Of a stretch of 64,000 nt of DNA, positions 18,082-27,705 are shown in pieces. The stretch is from Marinobacter pelagius (GTDB lineage Bacteria > Pseudomonadota > Gammaproteobacteria > Pseudomonadales > Oleiphilaceae), in assembly GCF_900114925.1 (NCBI RefSeq), contig NZ_FOUR01000007.1, positions 124,001 through 188,000 on the forward strand. The letters are read 5' to 3'. Position 1 is the first letter of the stretch, and each line of letters starts with the position of its first letter. Made by a program: the position numbers and the translations under genes. Below the pieces are notes generated by a model. It did not search any database. It saw nothing but the letters and a program-made list of their open reading frames with translations, and was not told where the DNA came from.

Positions 18082-19487
18082 CAGTAGTCGTCACCGTAAT
18101 CGCTGTAATCGCCGTGGGCGAGGTCCTCGAACTTGGTGTACTTGCCGATGAAGGCCAGACGCACGGTACCGATGGGGCCGTTCCGCTGCTTACCAATAAT
18201 GATTTCGGCGATGCCTTTGTCCGGCGTATCCTCGTTATAGACCTCGTCCCGGTACACGAACATGATGACGTCGGCATCCTGCTCGATCGCACCGGATTCC
18301 CGCAGATCCGAGTTTACCGGCCGCTTGTTGGGCCGTTGCTCCAGGCTCCGGTTCAGCTGGGAAAGAGCCACCACCGGGCAGCTCAGCTCCTTGGCGATCC
18401 CCTTCAGGGACCGGGAGATTTCCGAGATCTCTGCCGTCCGCCCCTCGGTATTTCCCGGCACCCGCATCAGCTGAAGGTAATCCACCATGATCAGGCCCAG
18501 CTTGCCGTCATTCTCACGCGCGATACGGCGGGCGCGAGAACGCATTTCCGTGGGGCTCAAACCGGGGGTGTCATCAATATACAGGGGCTTGTCCTTGAGC
18601 AGGCTCACGGCGGAGGTCAGCCGGGGCCAGTCGTCTTCCTCGAGCTTGCCGCCGCGGACCTTGGTCTGGTCGATGCGCCCGAGGGAGGAGATCATACGCA
18701 TGGCCAGGGCGTCCGCCGGCATCTCCATACTGAATACCAGGACCGGCGTGCCGGTGCTGATCAGGGCGTTCTCGACAATGTTCATGGCGAAGGTGGTCTT
18801 ACCCATGGAGGGGCGGCCCGCCACGATGATCAGGTCTGCCGGCTGCATACCCGAGGTCTTCTCGTCCAGATCCCGGAAACCGGTGGTCAGGCCGGTAGTC
18901 TGTTCACCGGACTCGAACAATTCCTCGATCCGGCTCAGGGTCTGGGTCAGGATCGGGTTGATGGCCTTCGGGCCAGAGCCTTCCTTGTTACGGGATTCGG
19001 CAATCCGGAAGACATTTCGCTCGGCCTCGTCCAGGATCTCGTTACTGGTGCGCCCCAGGGGGTTGAAGGCGGAATCGGAGATCTGGCCGGACACTTCCAC
19101 CAGCTGTCGCAGGATCGAGCGCTCGCGAACGATGTCAGCATAGGCTCGAATGTTGGCAGCACCGGGGGTCTTTTCCGCCAGCTCGGCCAGGTAGGATAAA
19201 CCGCCGGCGTCCTCAATATCGCCGGCCCGCTCCAGAAACTCGGCCAGGGTCACCACATCCAGCGGTTCGCTTTCACTGGCCAGGCGCTCGACAGCGCCGA
19301 AGATCAGGCGATGATCCTGACGATAGAAATCCGCGGCCGAGATGACCTCGGCAATTTCGTCGAACCGGCGGTTATCGAGCATCAGGCCACCGAGGACGGC
19401 CTGCTCGGCTTCCACCGAATGCGGAGGCACCTTGATGCGGCTGGTTTCCAGGTCGGTACTGGCAGGTTTCAGATTGGGCTTGGCCAT
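18081..19487 (-). CDS. dnaB: replicative DNA helicase
   Basis: DnaB is the hexameric 5'-3' helicase of the replication fork. The 468-residue protein has the N-terminal dimer domain (PPHSVEAEQAVLGGLMLDN), a linker, and the RecA-like domain with Walker A GRPSMGKTTFAMN, Walker B LIMVDYLQLM and the QLNRSLEQRPNKRP loop. No intein is present. It forms an operon with alr downstream. Confidence 0.97.
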   Translation of the reverse strand: MAKPNLKPASTDLETSRIKVPPHSVEAEQAVLGGLMLDNRRFDEIAEVISAADFYRQDHRLIFGAVERLASESEPLDVVTLAEFLERAGDIEDAGGLSYLAELAEKTPGAANIRAYADIVRERSILRQLVEVSGQISDSAFNPLGRTSNEILDEAERNVFRIAESRNKEGSGPKAINPILTQTLSRIEELFESGEQTTGLTTGFRDLDEKTSGMQPADLIIVAGRPSMGKTTFAMNIVENALISTGTPVLVFSMEMPADALAMRMISSLGRIDQTKVRGGKLEEDDWPRLTSAVSLLKDKPLYIDDTPGLSPTEMRSRARRIARENDGKLGLIMVDYLQLMRVPGNTEGRTAEISEISRSLKGIAKELSCPVVALSQLNRSLEQRPNKRPVNSDLRESGAIEQDADVIMFVYRDEVYNEDTPDKGIAEIIIGKQRNGPIGTVRLAFIGKYTKFEDLAHGDYSDYGDDY

Positions 19488-19537
19488 AAGAACGCTTCAG
19501 GATTGAGGTAAGCTCAGGAACTGATAAGAATACCAGA

Positions 19538-19576
19538 AACAAACGGGCCCGAAACCGTCTCCGGTTCGGGCCCGTT
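19538..19576 (-). terminator. rho-independent terminator after rplI
   Basis: A strong stem CGGGCCCGAA/TTCGGGCCCG (19542-19556 with 19563-19576, one A bulge), followed on the minus strand by TTTGTTT. It lies 50 bases beyond the rplI stop and separates it from dnaB. Confidence 0.85.
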
Positions 19577-19625
19577 CAATCAAGCTCGGCCGGGTTGCCC
19601 CGACCTAACATTGACCTGCTGCGGA

Positions 19626-20072
19626 TCAGTCCGCAACTACCGCCAGCTTGACGGTGACTTCAACGTCAGAGTGCAGCTGAAGCTCGATGTCGTACTCGCC
19701 GGTCACGCGGATCGGACCTTCCGGCAGACGCACTTCGCTCTTCTCTACTTCGGTGCCACCGGCAGTGATCGCGTCAGCAATGTCGCGCACACCGATAGAA
19801 CCGAACAGCTTGCCTTCTTCACCGGCTTTGGAGCTGATGGTGAAAGAAGCACCTTCCAGTGCCTCGGCACGCGCCTGGGCAGCAGCCAGCTTCTCGGCAG
19901 CAGCCTTCTCAAGCTCGGCACGACGCTCTTCGAACGCCTTCAGGTTTGCTTCGGTGGCAGGTACAGCTTTGCCATAAGGAAGCAGGAAATTACGACCGTA
20001 ACCGGCCTTTACCTTTACCTTGTCACCCAGGGAGCCAAGGTTTGCAACTTTCTCGAGCAGAATAACTTCCAT
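19626..20072 (-). CDS. rplI: 50S ribosomal protein L9
   Basis: The 148-residue product begins [32 protein letters not shown], the family signature. It has the long connecting helix and C-terminal rRNA-binding domain. It ends the rpsF-rpsR-DUF2232-rplI operon and is preceded by GAGG. Confidence 0.98.
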   Translation of the reverse strand: MEVILLEKVANLGSLGDKVKVKAGYGRNFLLPYGKAVPATEANLKAFEERRAELEKAAAEKLAAAQARAEALEGASFTISSKAGEEGKLFGSIGVRDIADAITAGGTEVEKSEVRLPEGPIRVTGEYDIELQLHSDVEVTVKLAVVAD

Positions 20073-20092
20073 CTCGTTAACCTCTTCGTGCT

Positions 20093-20959
20093 TTATTCAG
20101 CCGGCCCGGCAGGTTTGATACGCCCCCGGATATCCAGCCAGCTATCCACAAAAGCCATAACCACTAACAGAATCATCAGGCTTGGGCCCAGCAGCAACAG
20201 CGCGATGTAGAACATCGCCAGCCAGTTCCCGCTCAGCTGTTTACGACCAACAACGCCATGAACCAGGGCGATACTCGCCAGGAACAGGGGTGTGCCCGCA
20301 GCCCAGGCCAGCAACATCGAGTTCAGGCCCAGGAGGGGACCAATCAACATGGTCACCGCACACAACACTGCCACCACCGGCGACAGCCGCAGGGCATGGA
20401 ATTCCTTCCGGAAGCCACCGGGGTTATAAAGCCCGGCCTGCCATGCCCTGGCCAGCATCGTCATACCCACGGCAGTTGCCAGGTAGGTACCCGCCATGCT
20501 GGCGTTCATCGTGTCCCGAATCACCTTCTCGAGATCGCTCCCGAGGGTACGGGCCACTTCGGCGTTGTACTGCTCGTAAAATTCCACCCCGGCCTGAACG
20601 AGATCGTCCAGCAAGCCGGGATAGAGCACGGGCAACATCAGGCCCGTGACAATCGCCAGAAAGCTCCCTCCGAGGAGGGCTCTTTCCCAGGACAGCGTGG
20701 TTCTGAGGATGTACGCCATCAGCATTGTCTGGAGCAATACCGCCAGAGCCGTCGGGTCCTGCCCGAACCAGCTCCAGCCTAGCGCCGGAAGCAATGCCCA
20801 GAGACCGATACTCAGCCCCTGCCCGATACCCAGCCTGAGAATCACCAGGCCGACTACCGCTGCGCCTATCCAGAACAGCAGAGGTATCGCAGTGGTAACT
20901 GCCGCAACCCCGCCGGCCTGCAGGGGACCGCGCATTACAAACTGTGCGAGTGCACGCAT
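20093..20959 (-). CDS. DUF2232-type integral membrane protein
   Basis: A 288-residue protein with about eight hydrophobic segments. It fits the YybS/DUF2232 family found between rpsR and rplI in pseudomonads. It is probably an inner-membrane protein of unknown function. The position inside a ribosomal protein operon is conserved, but no link to translation is evident. Confidence 0.8.
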   Translation of the reverse strand: MRALAQFVMRGPLQAGGVAAVTTAIPLLFWIGAAVVGLVILRLGIGQGLSIGLWALLPALGWSWFGQDPTALAVLLQTMLMAYILRTTLSWERALLGGSFLAIVTGLMLPVLYPGLLDDLVQAGVEFYEQYNAEVARTLGSDLEKVIRDTMNASMAGTYLATAVGMTMLARAWQAGLYNPGGFRKEFHALRLSPVVAVLCAVTMLIGPLLGLNSMLLAWAAGTPLFLASIALVHGVVGRKQLSGNWLAMFYIALLLLGPSLMILLVVMAFVDSWLDIRGRIKPAGPAE

Positions 20960-20984
20960 GGCCCCAAATCCTGTTTATCTGTTC

Positions 20985-21215
20985 TTAGTGATCGTGGCTG
21001 TCCGTATACGGCAGCAGTGCCAGGTAGCGGGCACGCTTGATAGCGGTAGCCAGCTGACGCTGATAACGTGCTTTGGTGCCGGTGATGCGGCTGGGCACGA
21101 TCTTGCCGGTTTCAGTGATGTAGCCTTTCAGGGTGTCCAGATCCTTGTAATCGATCTCTTTAACACCTTCTGCCGTGAAGCGACAGAACTTACGACGTCT
21201 GAAAAAACGAGCCAT
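20985..21215 (-). CDS. rpsR: 30S ribosomal protein S18
   Basis: The 76-residue product starts [17 protein letters not shown] and has [28 protein letters not shown], both diagnostic. It binds S6 and the 16S central domain. GGAG precedes the start, and it is 25 bases downstream of rpsF. priB, present between rpsF and rpsR in enterics, is absent. Confidence 0.98.
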   Translation of the reverse strand: MARFFRRRKFCRFTAEGVKEIDYKDLDTLKGYITETGKIVPSRITGTKARYQRQLATAIKRARYLALLPYTDSHDH

Positions 21216-21240
21216 AACTTAACTCCTCAACTCCGGTTAA

Positions 21241-21657
21241 TTACTCTTCTTCGTCCTGGGACTCGGACTTCTGACGGCTGTCAGAATCGGCCGAACGACG
21301 CGGACGGTCTTCACCACCTGAACGACGGTCCTCACGGGACTCGGCGGCTTTCATCGGAGACATATCGGTCACGGCTTCATCGCGACGCAGGATCAGGTCA
21401 CGGATGATGGCATCGTTGAACCGGAAGTTGTGAGTCAGCTCGTCCATAGCGGCCTGGGAACACTCGACGTTCATCAGGACGTAGTGAGCCTTGTGGATCT
21501 TGTTGATCGGGTAAGCCAGGTGACGACGGCCCCAATCTTCCAGGCGATGTACCTTGCCGCCATCTTCGGTGATGACGCCGGTATAACGCTCGATCATCGC
21601 GGGCACCTGCTCGCTCTGATCCGGATGTACCATGAATACGATTTCGTAGTGACGCAT
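21241..21657 (-). CDS. rpsF: 30S ribosomal protein S6
   Basis: The 138-residue protein starts [25 protein letters not shown], as in S6. A charged S/R/E/D tail follows, ending QDEEE; the tail region is the one that RimK modifies with glutamates in E. coli. First gene of the operon, with GGGAG upstream. The 180-base gap before rlmB holds its promoter. Confidence 0.97.
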   Translation of the reverse strand: MRHYEIVFMVHPDQSEQVPAMIERYTGVITEDGGKVHRLEDWGRRHLAYPINKIHKAHYVLMNVECSQAAMDELTHNFRFNDAIIRDLILRRDEAVTDMSPMKAAESREDRRSGGEDRPRRSADSDSRQKSESQDEEE

Positions 21658-21839
21658 GAGTTCTCCCTACGGTTTAAACAGCTTCCTTTTTCAACCGCGC
21701 GGCGTCTTGCCGCCCTGTTGAGCATGAAAGCAAGGAGGTGACAGCCTCGGGCTGCCGGTTTCTTTTTGCTTTATCAATAAGGCTTTACAACGAAAGGCTT
21801 GATCAAAAGCGTGGCCTTACTGCCCGTTTGTTCAGGCAA

Positions 21840-21867
21840 TAAAAAACCACCCCTTAAAAAAGGGGTG
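21840..21867 (-). terminator. rho-independent terminator after rlmB
   Basis: A stem CACCCCTT/AAGGGGTG with a 4-base loop, followed on the minus strand by TTTTTTAT. It lies 37 bases past the rlmB stop. Confidence 0.88.
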
Positions 21868-21903
21868 ACGTATTCTAGGCGCCCAGCGCCTTCTGTGCAA
21901 GGG

Positions 21904-22641
21904 TTAACCAAGGCGCTGACGCAGCGCCTCGTACAGACACACGCCGGTGGCGACAGAAACATTCAGACTGTCCACGTGCCCCAGCATGGGAATGTTGATC
22001 AACTGGTCACAGTGCTCTTTGGTCAGCCGCCGCATACCCTTGCCTTCGGCCCCCATCACCAGGGCCACCGGCCCCTTGAAATCCGCCTGGTAGAGCGTGG
22101 CTTTGGCCTCGCCGGCAGTGCCGATCAGCCAGACGCCCTGCTCCTGCAGGGATCTCAGAAAACGCGCCAGATTGGTCACGCGCACGAACGGCACGGTTTC
22201 AGCCGCGCCACAGGCAACCTTGCGGGCAACCGGGGTCAGGGACGCGGACTTGTCCTTGGGCACAATGACCGCCTGAATGCCCACAGCGTCCGCGGTTCGC
22301 ATGCAGGCCCCCAGGTTATGGGGATCAGTCACGCCGTCGAGTACCAGTAGAAACGGCGGCTTGTCGCTCTTCTCCAACTGGGCCAGCAGGTCGCCCTCGG
22401 TCCATTCCCGGCTCTCCGACACGGCTGCGACCACACCCTGGTGAACACCGGAGACCCGCTCATCGAGTTCACGGCGATGTACAACCTGCCAGCGCACACC
22501 GAGGCTGTCGAGCGCATCGGTGATGGCCCTGACACGCTTGTCCTGGCGCCCGGTCTGGATCCAGACCTGCTGCAATCTTTCCGGCTCGCGCTTGAGGACA
22601 GCCTCAACCGCGTGCCACCCGAAGACAAATTCCTGGGACAC
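21904..22641 (-). CDS. rlmB: 23S rRNA (guanosine-2'-O)-methyltransferase
   Basis: A SPOUT-family enzyme that methylates the 2'-O of G2251 in the 23S P-loop. The 245-residue protein has an N-terminal substrate-binding domain (FVFGWHAVEAVL) and the SPOUT motifs NLGACMRTADA, LVMGAEGKGMRRL and PMLGHVDSLNVSVATGVCLYE. The start is GTG at 22641 with AGGAT upstream. It follows rnr by 36 bases and is co-transcribed. Confidence 0.95.
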   Translation of the reverse strand: MSQEFVFGWHAVEAVLKREPERLQQVWIQTGRQDKRVRAITDALDSLGVRWQVVHRRELDERVSGVHQGVVAAVSESREWTEGDLLAQLEKSDKPPFLLVLDGVTDPHNLGACMRTADAVGIQAVIVPKDKSASLTPVARKVACGAAETVPFVRVTNLARFLRSLQEQGVWLIGTAGEAKATLYQADFKGPVALVMGAEGKGMRRLTKEHCDQLINIPMLGHVDSLNVSVATGVCLYEALRQRLG

Positions 22642-22677
22642 TGATTCTGATCCTGTTTACGGGTTACTGTTCAGAAC

Positions 22678-25194
22678 TCACTTCCGGGTTCTGCGCCTGG
22701 GTTTCTTGCCGGATCCGGCCGCTCCGGACTTGCCGGATTTCTTCTCGGCTTCGCGCGCCGCTTCGGCAACCAGCTTCTGCTTGGCGCTGCCCGGCTTGCC
22801 CTTGGCGGGCGCGACCGACTCGGGCTTGCCCTTGCTCCGGCCCCGGGAGGCTTTTCTGCCGCCTGCACCACGGCCCTTGCCCTTGTCCTTGCCTTTCCCT
22901 TTACCGCGTTCCTCGCGACGGGAGATATCCAGCGCTTCCCGATCCGCCTTGCGGCGTCGGGGCTGACTGACCAGCTCCAGATCGATCTTGCGATCCTCCA
23001 GATCCACCCGTGTCACGCGTACCCGGACATCATCGCCCAGGCGGAAGCTCACCGCCGTGCGCTCACCGATCAGGCGATGCTTGGCGGAATCGTGATGGAA
23101 ATAGTCGCCACTGAGGGTGGAGACATGCACCAGTCCCTCGATATAGATGTCTGCCAGGGCCACAAAGAAGCCGAAGGGCACCACTGCGGAAATCACGCCG
23201 TTGTATTCCTCGCCCACGTGATCCTTGAGGAACTCGCACTTGAGCCAGGCCATGACATCCCGGGTGGCATCATCAGCACGCCGTTCGGTCATGGAGGTAT
23301 GCTCGCCCAGCTGTTCCAGGCGGGCATAATCGTAGGGATATTCCGCCAGTTCCGGATCGGTGACCGGAGGCGTGACCACATCCTTCTTGACCTCGGGATT
23401 GTGGATCCGGGACTTGATGGCCCGATGCACAATCAGGTCCGGGTAACGCCGGATCGGTGAGGTGAAGTGGGCGTAGCTGGCAAAGCCCAGACCGAAGTGA
23501 CCACTTTCCTCCGGGCTGTATACCGCCTGGCTGAGGGAGCGCAGCATCACGGTCTGGATCACATCGGCATCCGGGCGATCGGCAATCTGGGACAACAGCT
23601 CCTGATAATCCGCGGACGTCGGCTTGTCGCCACCGCGCAGCTGCAACCCGAGCTCGCCCAGGAACAGCCGGAGTGCTGCCAGTCGTTCTTCCGACGGACC
23701 TTCATGTACCCGGTACAGGGCCGGGGTACTGTGCTTCTTCAGGAAACGCGCCGTCGCCACGTTGGCACACAGCATGCACTCTTCGACAATCTTGTGGGCG
23801 TCGTTGCGGTGAACCGGAACAATTTCCTCGATCTTGCGGTTGGCATCGAAAATGATCCGGGTTTCGGTGGTCTCGAAGTCGATCGCACCCCGTTCGGTGC
23901 GAGCCCAGCGCAGCAGCTTGTAGAGCTCGTAGAGGTTATAGAGCTGCGGCAACACTTCGGAATATTGCTGGCTCAAACGGTAGCCGGGCTCGGAATCCGG
24001 ACGTTCCAGAATGTCACTGACCTTGTTGTAGGTCAGCCGGGCGTGACTGTGCATCACCGCCTGATAAAAACTGTAACTACTGATGCGACCGTTGGCACTG
24101 AGCGTCATATCCGCGACCATGCACAAGCGGTCGACGCCGGGATTCAGGGAACACAGGCCGTTGGACAGTTTCTCCGGAAGCATGGGAACCACGTGATCCG
24201 GAAAATACACGGAATTACCCCGGTTCAGCGCCTCTTCATCCAGCGGTGTACCCGGACGGACGTAATGGGACACATCGGCAATCGCCACCAGCAGGCGGAA
24301 GCCCCCGCGAGGGCGCGATTCGCAATAGATGGCATCATCAAAGTCCCGGGCGTCCTCGCCATCAATGGTCACCAGCGGCAGATGCCGGATATCCACCCGG
24401 TTCTGCTTGTCCTTCTCTTCCACTTCCGCGGGGATGGCGGCAGCCTGCTCACCAACGGAGGGCGGCCAGCTGTGGGGAATCTCGTAGGAGCGGATGGCCA
24501 CGTCGATTTCCATGCCCGGCGCCATGTGCTCGCCGAGAATCTCAATCACCTTGCCCATCGGCTGGGTACGGACGGTGGGATGACGCAGGATCTCCACCAC
24601 GACGTACTGGCCCTGGTAGGCCTCACCAACATGCTCTTCCGGCACCAGGATCTCGTGATTGATGCGGGCATTCTCCGGCACCACGAAACTGATGCCGCTC
24701 TCCCGGAAAAACCGGCCGACAATCTGGCTGGTGTTGCGCTCAAGCACCTCGACAATCTTGCCCTCACGGCGGCCGCGGTCGTCGACACGGTCTACACGGG
24801 CGGCAACCCGGTCGCCATGGAACACCTGGCGCATCTGCCGGGCGGTGAGGAACAGGTCGGAGCCGCCGTCATCGGGAATCAGGAAACCGAAGCCGTCCTT
24901 ATGGCCGGTCACCCTGCCGGTGACCAGATCTGCCTCTTCGATGGGCAGATAGGCACCACGACGGTTACAGATCATCTGTCCGTCGCGACACATGGCAATC
25001 AGCCGGCGGCGTAAGGCCTCGATGCCTTCCGGCGAGGTTTGGCCCAACTCCTCACACAGGGTCTCGTGGGTGGCTGGCGCCCCCCGGTCCTTCAAATGCT
25101 TGAGGATGAATTCCCGGCTCTGGATAGGGTTGTCGTATTTCTGGGCCTCACGGTCGACGTGAGGATCACCCTTGTCTTTCTTCCTGGAAACCAT
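22678..25194 (-). CDS. rnr: ribonuclease R
   Basis: A processive 3'-5' exoribonuclease that degrades structured RNA. The 838-residue protein has an N-terminal winged-helix (SREFILKHLKDRG), cold-shock domains, the RNB catalytic domain (TIDGEDARDFDDAIY with metal-binding aspartates, and the GHFGLGFASYAHFTSPIRRYPDL block), an S1 domain and a K/R/G-rich tail. I set the start at ATG 25194 (AAGGAT upstream); the frame to 25302 adds a leader unlike the family. It forms an operon with rlmB. Confidence 0.95.
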   Translation of the reverse strand: MVSRKKDKGDPHVDREAQKYDNPIQSREFILKHLKDRGAPATHETLCEELGQTSPEGIEALRRRLIAMCRDGQMICNRRGAYLPIEEADLVTGRVTGHKDGFGFLIPDDGGSDLFLTARQMRQVFHGDRVAARVDRVDDRGRREGKIVEVLERNTSQIVGRFFRESGISFVVPENARINHEILVPEEHVGEAYQGQYVVVEILRHPTVRTQPMGKVIEILGEHMAPGMEIDVAIRSYEIPHSWPPSVGEQAAAIPAEVEEKDKQNRVDIRHLPLVTIDGEDARDFDDAIYCESRPRGGFRLLVAIADVSHYVRPGTPLDEEALNRGNSVYFPDHVVPMLPEKLSNGLCSLNPGVDRLCMVADMTLSANGRISSYSFYQAVMHSHARLTYNKVSDILERPDSEPGYRLSQQYSEVLPQLYNLYELYKLLRWARTERGAIDFETTETRIIFDANRKIEEIVPVHRNDAHKIVEECMLCANVATARFLKKHSTPALYRVHEGPSEERLAALRLFLGELGLQLRGGDKPTSADYQELLSQIADRPDADVIQTVMLRSLSQAVYSPEESGHFGLGFASYAHFTSPIRRYPDLIVHRAIKSRIHNPEVKKDVVTPPVTDPELAEYPYDYARLEQLGEHTSMTERRADDATRDVMAWLKCEFLKDHVGEEYNGVISAVVPFGFFVALADIYIEGLVHVSTLSGDYFHHDSAKHRLIGERTAVSFRLGDDVRVRVTRVDLEDRKIDLELVSQPRRRKADREALDISRREERGKGKGKDKGKGRGAGGRKASRGRSKGKPESVAPAKGKPGSAKQKLVAEAAREAEKKSGKSGAAGSGKKPRRRTRK

Positions 25195-25332
25195 TCGGAT
25201 CCTTGTTTTAAAGCCGCACAGGCGCGGCGGAATTAGTATTTCGTTGCAGTATAACGTTGGTACGGCGATGCTGCCTAACAAGGGGGCATTTGATAGGCAC
25301 AAATACCACCGAAACTTTTTTGGAAAAAATGT

Positions 25333-25361
25333 TTGACAGCCTCGGGGGGAATCATTAAAGT
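25333..25361 (+). promoter_or_regulatory. sigma-70 promoter of tRNA-Leu
   Basis: TTGACA at 25333-25338, a 17-base spacer and TAAAGT at 25356-25361, followed by ACGCGCC. This is the same discriminator as the tRNA-Met promoter at 5882. The predicted start is about 90 bases before the tRNA. Confidence 0.7.
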
Positions 25362-25456
25362 ACGCGCCATCGGTTGAGGCGACAAGCCGAAGCCAGCAAC
25401 CAAGGGCTTGAATTCCAAACAGAATTCAGTAGAATAGCCCAGAGTTGTAGTCACCT

Positions 25457-25543
25457 GCCGAGGTGGTGAAATTGGTAGACACGCTAGCTTCAGGTGCTAG
25501 TGGGGGCAACCCCGTGGAGGTTCAAGTCCTCTCCTCGGCACCA
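25457..25543 (+). tRNA. tRNA-Leu (CAG)
   Basis: An 87-base class II tRNA. Acceptor GCCGAGG/CCTCGGC, D-arm AAATTGGTAGACACG, anticodon loop TTCAGGT (anticodon CAG), a long variable arm, T-loop GTTCAAGTC, and encoded CCA. It reads the frequent CTG codon of this GC-rich genome. Confidence 0.97.
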
Positions 25544-25563
25544 TTTCCTTCCCCAGGAAATGG
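25541..25563 (+). terminator. hairpin directly after tRNA-Leu
   Basis: CCATTTCCT and AGGAAATGG form a 9-bp stem with a 5-base loop. The stem starts in the tRNA CCA end. No T run follows, so it may be a processing or weak termination structure. Confidence 0.35.
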
Positions 25564-25687
25564 CATAGAAATCCCCGAGACTTAGTAATTAGAGCCAGCC
25601 AGCACAACTTTGTTGCGCCTGGATTTTTGTGTTTTGCGCACAGACCTGTCTGCACTCCGGCTCACACAAGCCCGACGTCCATCCTTC

Positions 25688-27565
25688 TCAATCAAGCAGC
25701 CCCAGCAAGTATTCCGACAGCATCTGATAGCTGTACTCAACCTTGGCGTAGGCGGAAGAAGGCGTCTCCTCGAATTCCCTTTTGCATTCCCGAGCACCGC
25801 TATAGCTGGTGAGGTAGGCCTCCCGGATCAGGTTCGGATTGGCCGGATCAAATGTGGTCGGGTAATACATGGCCCACTGGAAACCGGTCCCGGCATCCAC
25901 GTTAGCAAGATTCGACAAGGCCGGATCCAGAAAGGCATACCTTAACAGGCGGCTGACCGGATTGTCGGGATCCGCACCCTCAAATTGCCGGGCGTCATAT
26001 TCCAGTGCCAGCCCGACAAAATTGGCAGGCTGGGGCTCATAGCCAGAGAACTCATAGCTGTATTGGGCGGTAACCACGTGGTCCGCGCCCGCGACCTCAG
26101 CATCCGGATCGCAGAAAGATCCGGCACCGACCAAAAGTGAGGACGTTTCCACTCCGTCCTCACTCAGTACGTAACCATCAAAGTCCTCGGGCGGCACACC
26201 AGCAGCCTCCGGCACCAGAACCGATCTGCCCCCTTGCGGAATCTCCGCCACCAGCTCCAGGCCTACGCCATCAGCCTTCTGCCAGTGATAAGTTGCCTCC
26301 GGGTTACCGGCCAGCTCCGTGGATCCCGCCGAAATACTTTCATGTTCATGACAAGTGGTCGAGGTCTCGAAATAGATCCGCCGGTTTTCCCAGTCGAAGA
26401 TCAGGCGCTCGTCGACACCTTCTGCTTCAAAGGCAATCCGGCTCTGCGGGGAGAGTGACACCGAGGGCCGCCACTGGCTGCCAAGCTGGTACATCAGGCC
26501 ATTCACCTTAAGCAGCCGGGCAAGTTCCTGCATGGACGGCGCCAGGCATCCCTCAGCCGATACCGACAGCAACTGACCCGCCTCGGAATAATCGAAGAAA
26601 AGCTCGGCGGACACCATCAGGCTCGAGGTACTGACCGGCAGGTTCTGGTCATTTTCGGGCTGGGCCAGGATACGTTGGTGGGTCAGCAGGACGGGGTCAC
26701 TGTACTCCAGCGGCACCTCCGGCAAGAGCAGAGTGGCCGGGTCGACATTGGCGTAATTACCTCCGGCGGCCTCATCCACCACGGCAATCACCGATGGGGC
26801 GTTCTGCACCAGAGAGATTCCCAGCAGGTAGGCCGCCTGCCTGCTCAGATACCGCTCAGTGCCGTCACTGCCGATCTCTGTCAACTTTTCGTTGTACTTG
26901 TCGGGAATCTGGCTGGCCATGAACCTCGCCAACGCCCGGGCATAGGCATGGGCACGCTCGTCACCCGATAGCACGTAATCCGCCACCAGGTTGAGACCGG
27001 CCAGACTGCCGGCGAGGTCATCGGGGGTCTGCAGGTAGGAACCCAGGCCAAACAGGCTGCGGTAACGGGCCAGCGTGGTAAGTGGTGTGATATTCCGGAC
27101 CCCGGGTGCCGCGGACATAAGGAATGCCCGGGCCACCGGCACGTCGCCACGCCAGGTCTGCTCCAGAGTCTTACCCGGCAAGGCTACCGTGTAGAGAGGG
27201 TAATCCCTGGGATCCAGGTCGGGCCCGACCTCCGGCGGAAGATCCAGCTCTCCCACATCGAGGGAGAACTCACCGCCCTGCCCGCTCATGGTCGTGGGCT
27301 CACCGGATTCGAGCACCGCAATATTGCCGTTCTCCAGCTCGATCTCCAGCGGGCCGGGGGTGTACTGGCTGTCGCCATCCATATCCAGCCATACCCGGGC
27401 ATGAGTCAGGTAACCGTCGATCACCTTCCCGGAATAGGGAGCCGGCTCGGAATAGGACACGCCATCGAAATCCCGACCATCCACAGGCGGGGTATCCGAC
27501 TCCTGGCCACATCCGGCCAGGATCAGCGTCAGCAGTGCAATGGGTAAGCATTCCAGGCGTGTCAT
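25688..27565 (-). CDS. large predicted lipoprotein, unknown function
   Basis: A 625-residue protein with a lipoprotein signal (LTLILAGC, lipid Cys19), then about 600 residues without a domain I recognise. The N-terminal part (VIDGYLTHARVWLDMDGDSQYTPG) resembles short calcium-loop or carboxypeptidase-regulatory-like surface repeats (DxDGDxxY). Cysteines are few. It has no operon partners: tRNA-Leu lies beyond its 3' end and an acyl-CoA dehydrogenase upstream, 140 bases away. It is probably anchored at the outer membrane. Confidence 0.7.
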   Translation of the reverse strand: MTRLECLPIALLTLILAGCGQESDTPPVDGRDFDGVSYSEPAPYSGKVIDGYLTHARVWLDMDGDSQYTPGPLEIELENGNIAVLESGEPTTMSGQGGEFSLDVGELDLPPEVGPDLDPRDYPLYTVALPGKTLEQTWRGDVPVARAFLMSAAPGVRNITPLTTLARYRSLFGLGSYLQTPDDLAGSLAGLNLVADYVLSGDERAHAYARALARFMASQIPDKYNEKLTEIGSDGTERYLSRQAAYLLGISLVQNAPSVIAVVDEAAGGNYANVDPATLLLPEVPLEYSDPVLLTHQRILAQPENDQNLPVSTSSLMVSAELFFDYSEAGQLLSVSAEGCLAPSMQELARLLKVNGLMYQLGSQWRPSVSLSPQSRIAFEAEGVDERLIFDWENRRIYFETSTTCHEHESISAGSTELAGNPEATYHWQKADGVGLELVAEIPQGGRSVLVPEAAGVPPEDFDGYVLSEDGVETSSLLVGAGSFCDPDAEVAGADHVVTAQYSYEFSGYEPQPANFVGLALEYDARQFEGADPDNPVSRLLRYAFLDPALSNLANVDAGTGFQWAMYYPTTFDPANPNLIREAYLTSYSGARECKREFEETPSSAYAKVEYSYQMLSEYLLGLLD

Positions 27566-27705
27566 CGCGGCAACCGTTTATTGTTATCAGAGGTGTGCCG
27601 CTACTTTAGGGGATGTTGCCGTGGGAGACCTTGACAGGCTTGGCAATTTGTAAAGATTGGTAACAGGCCGCCCCGCCGGCGCAGGCTCGGCGGGGCCTGA
27701 GCCCG

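Noticed and set aside
23467..25014. A 515-codon open frame opposite rnr
   Set aside because: Shadow of the RNase R coding region; no domain seen.
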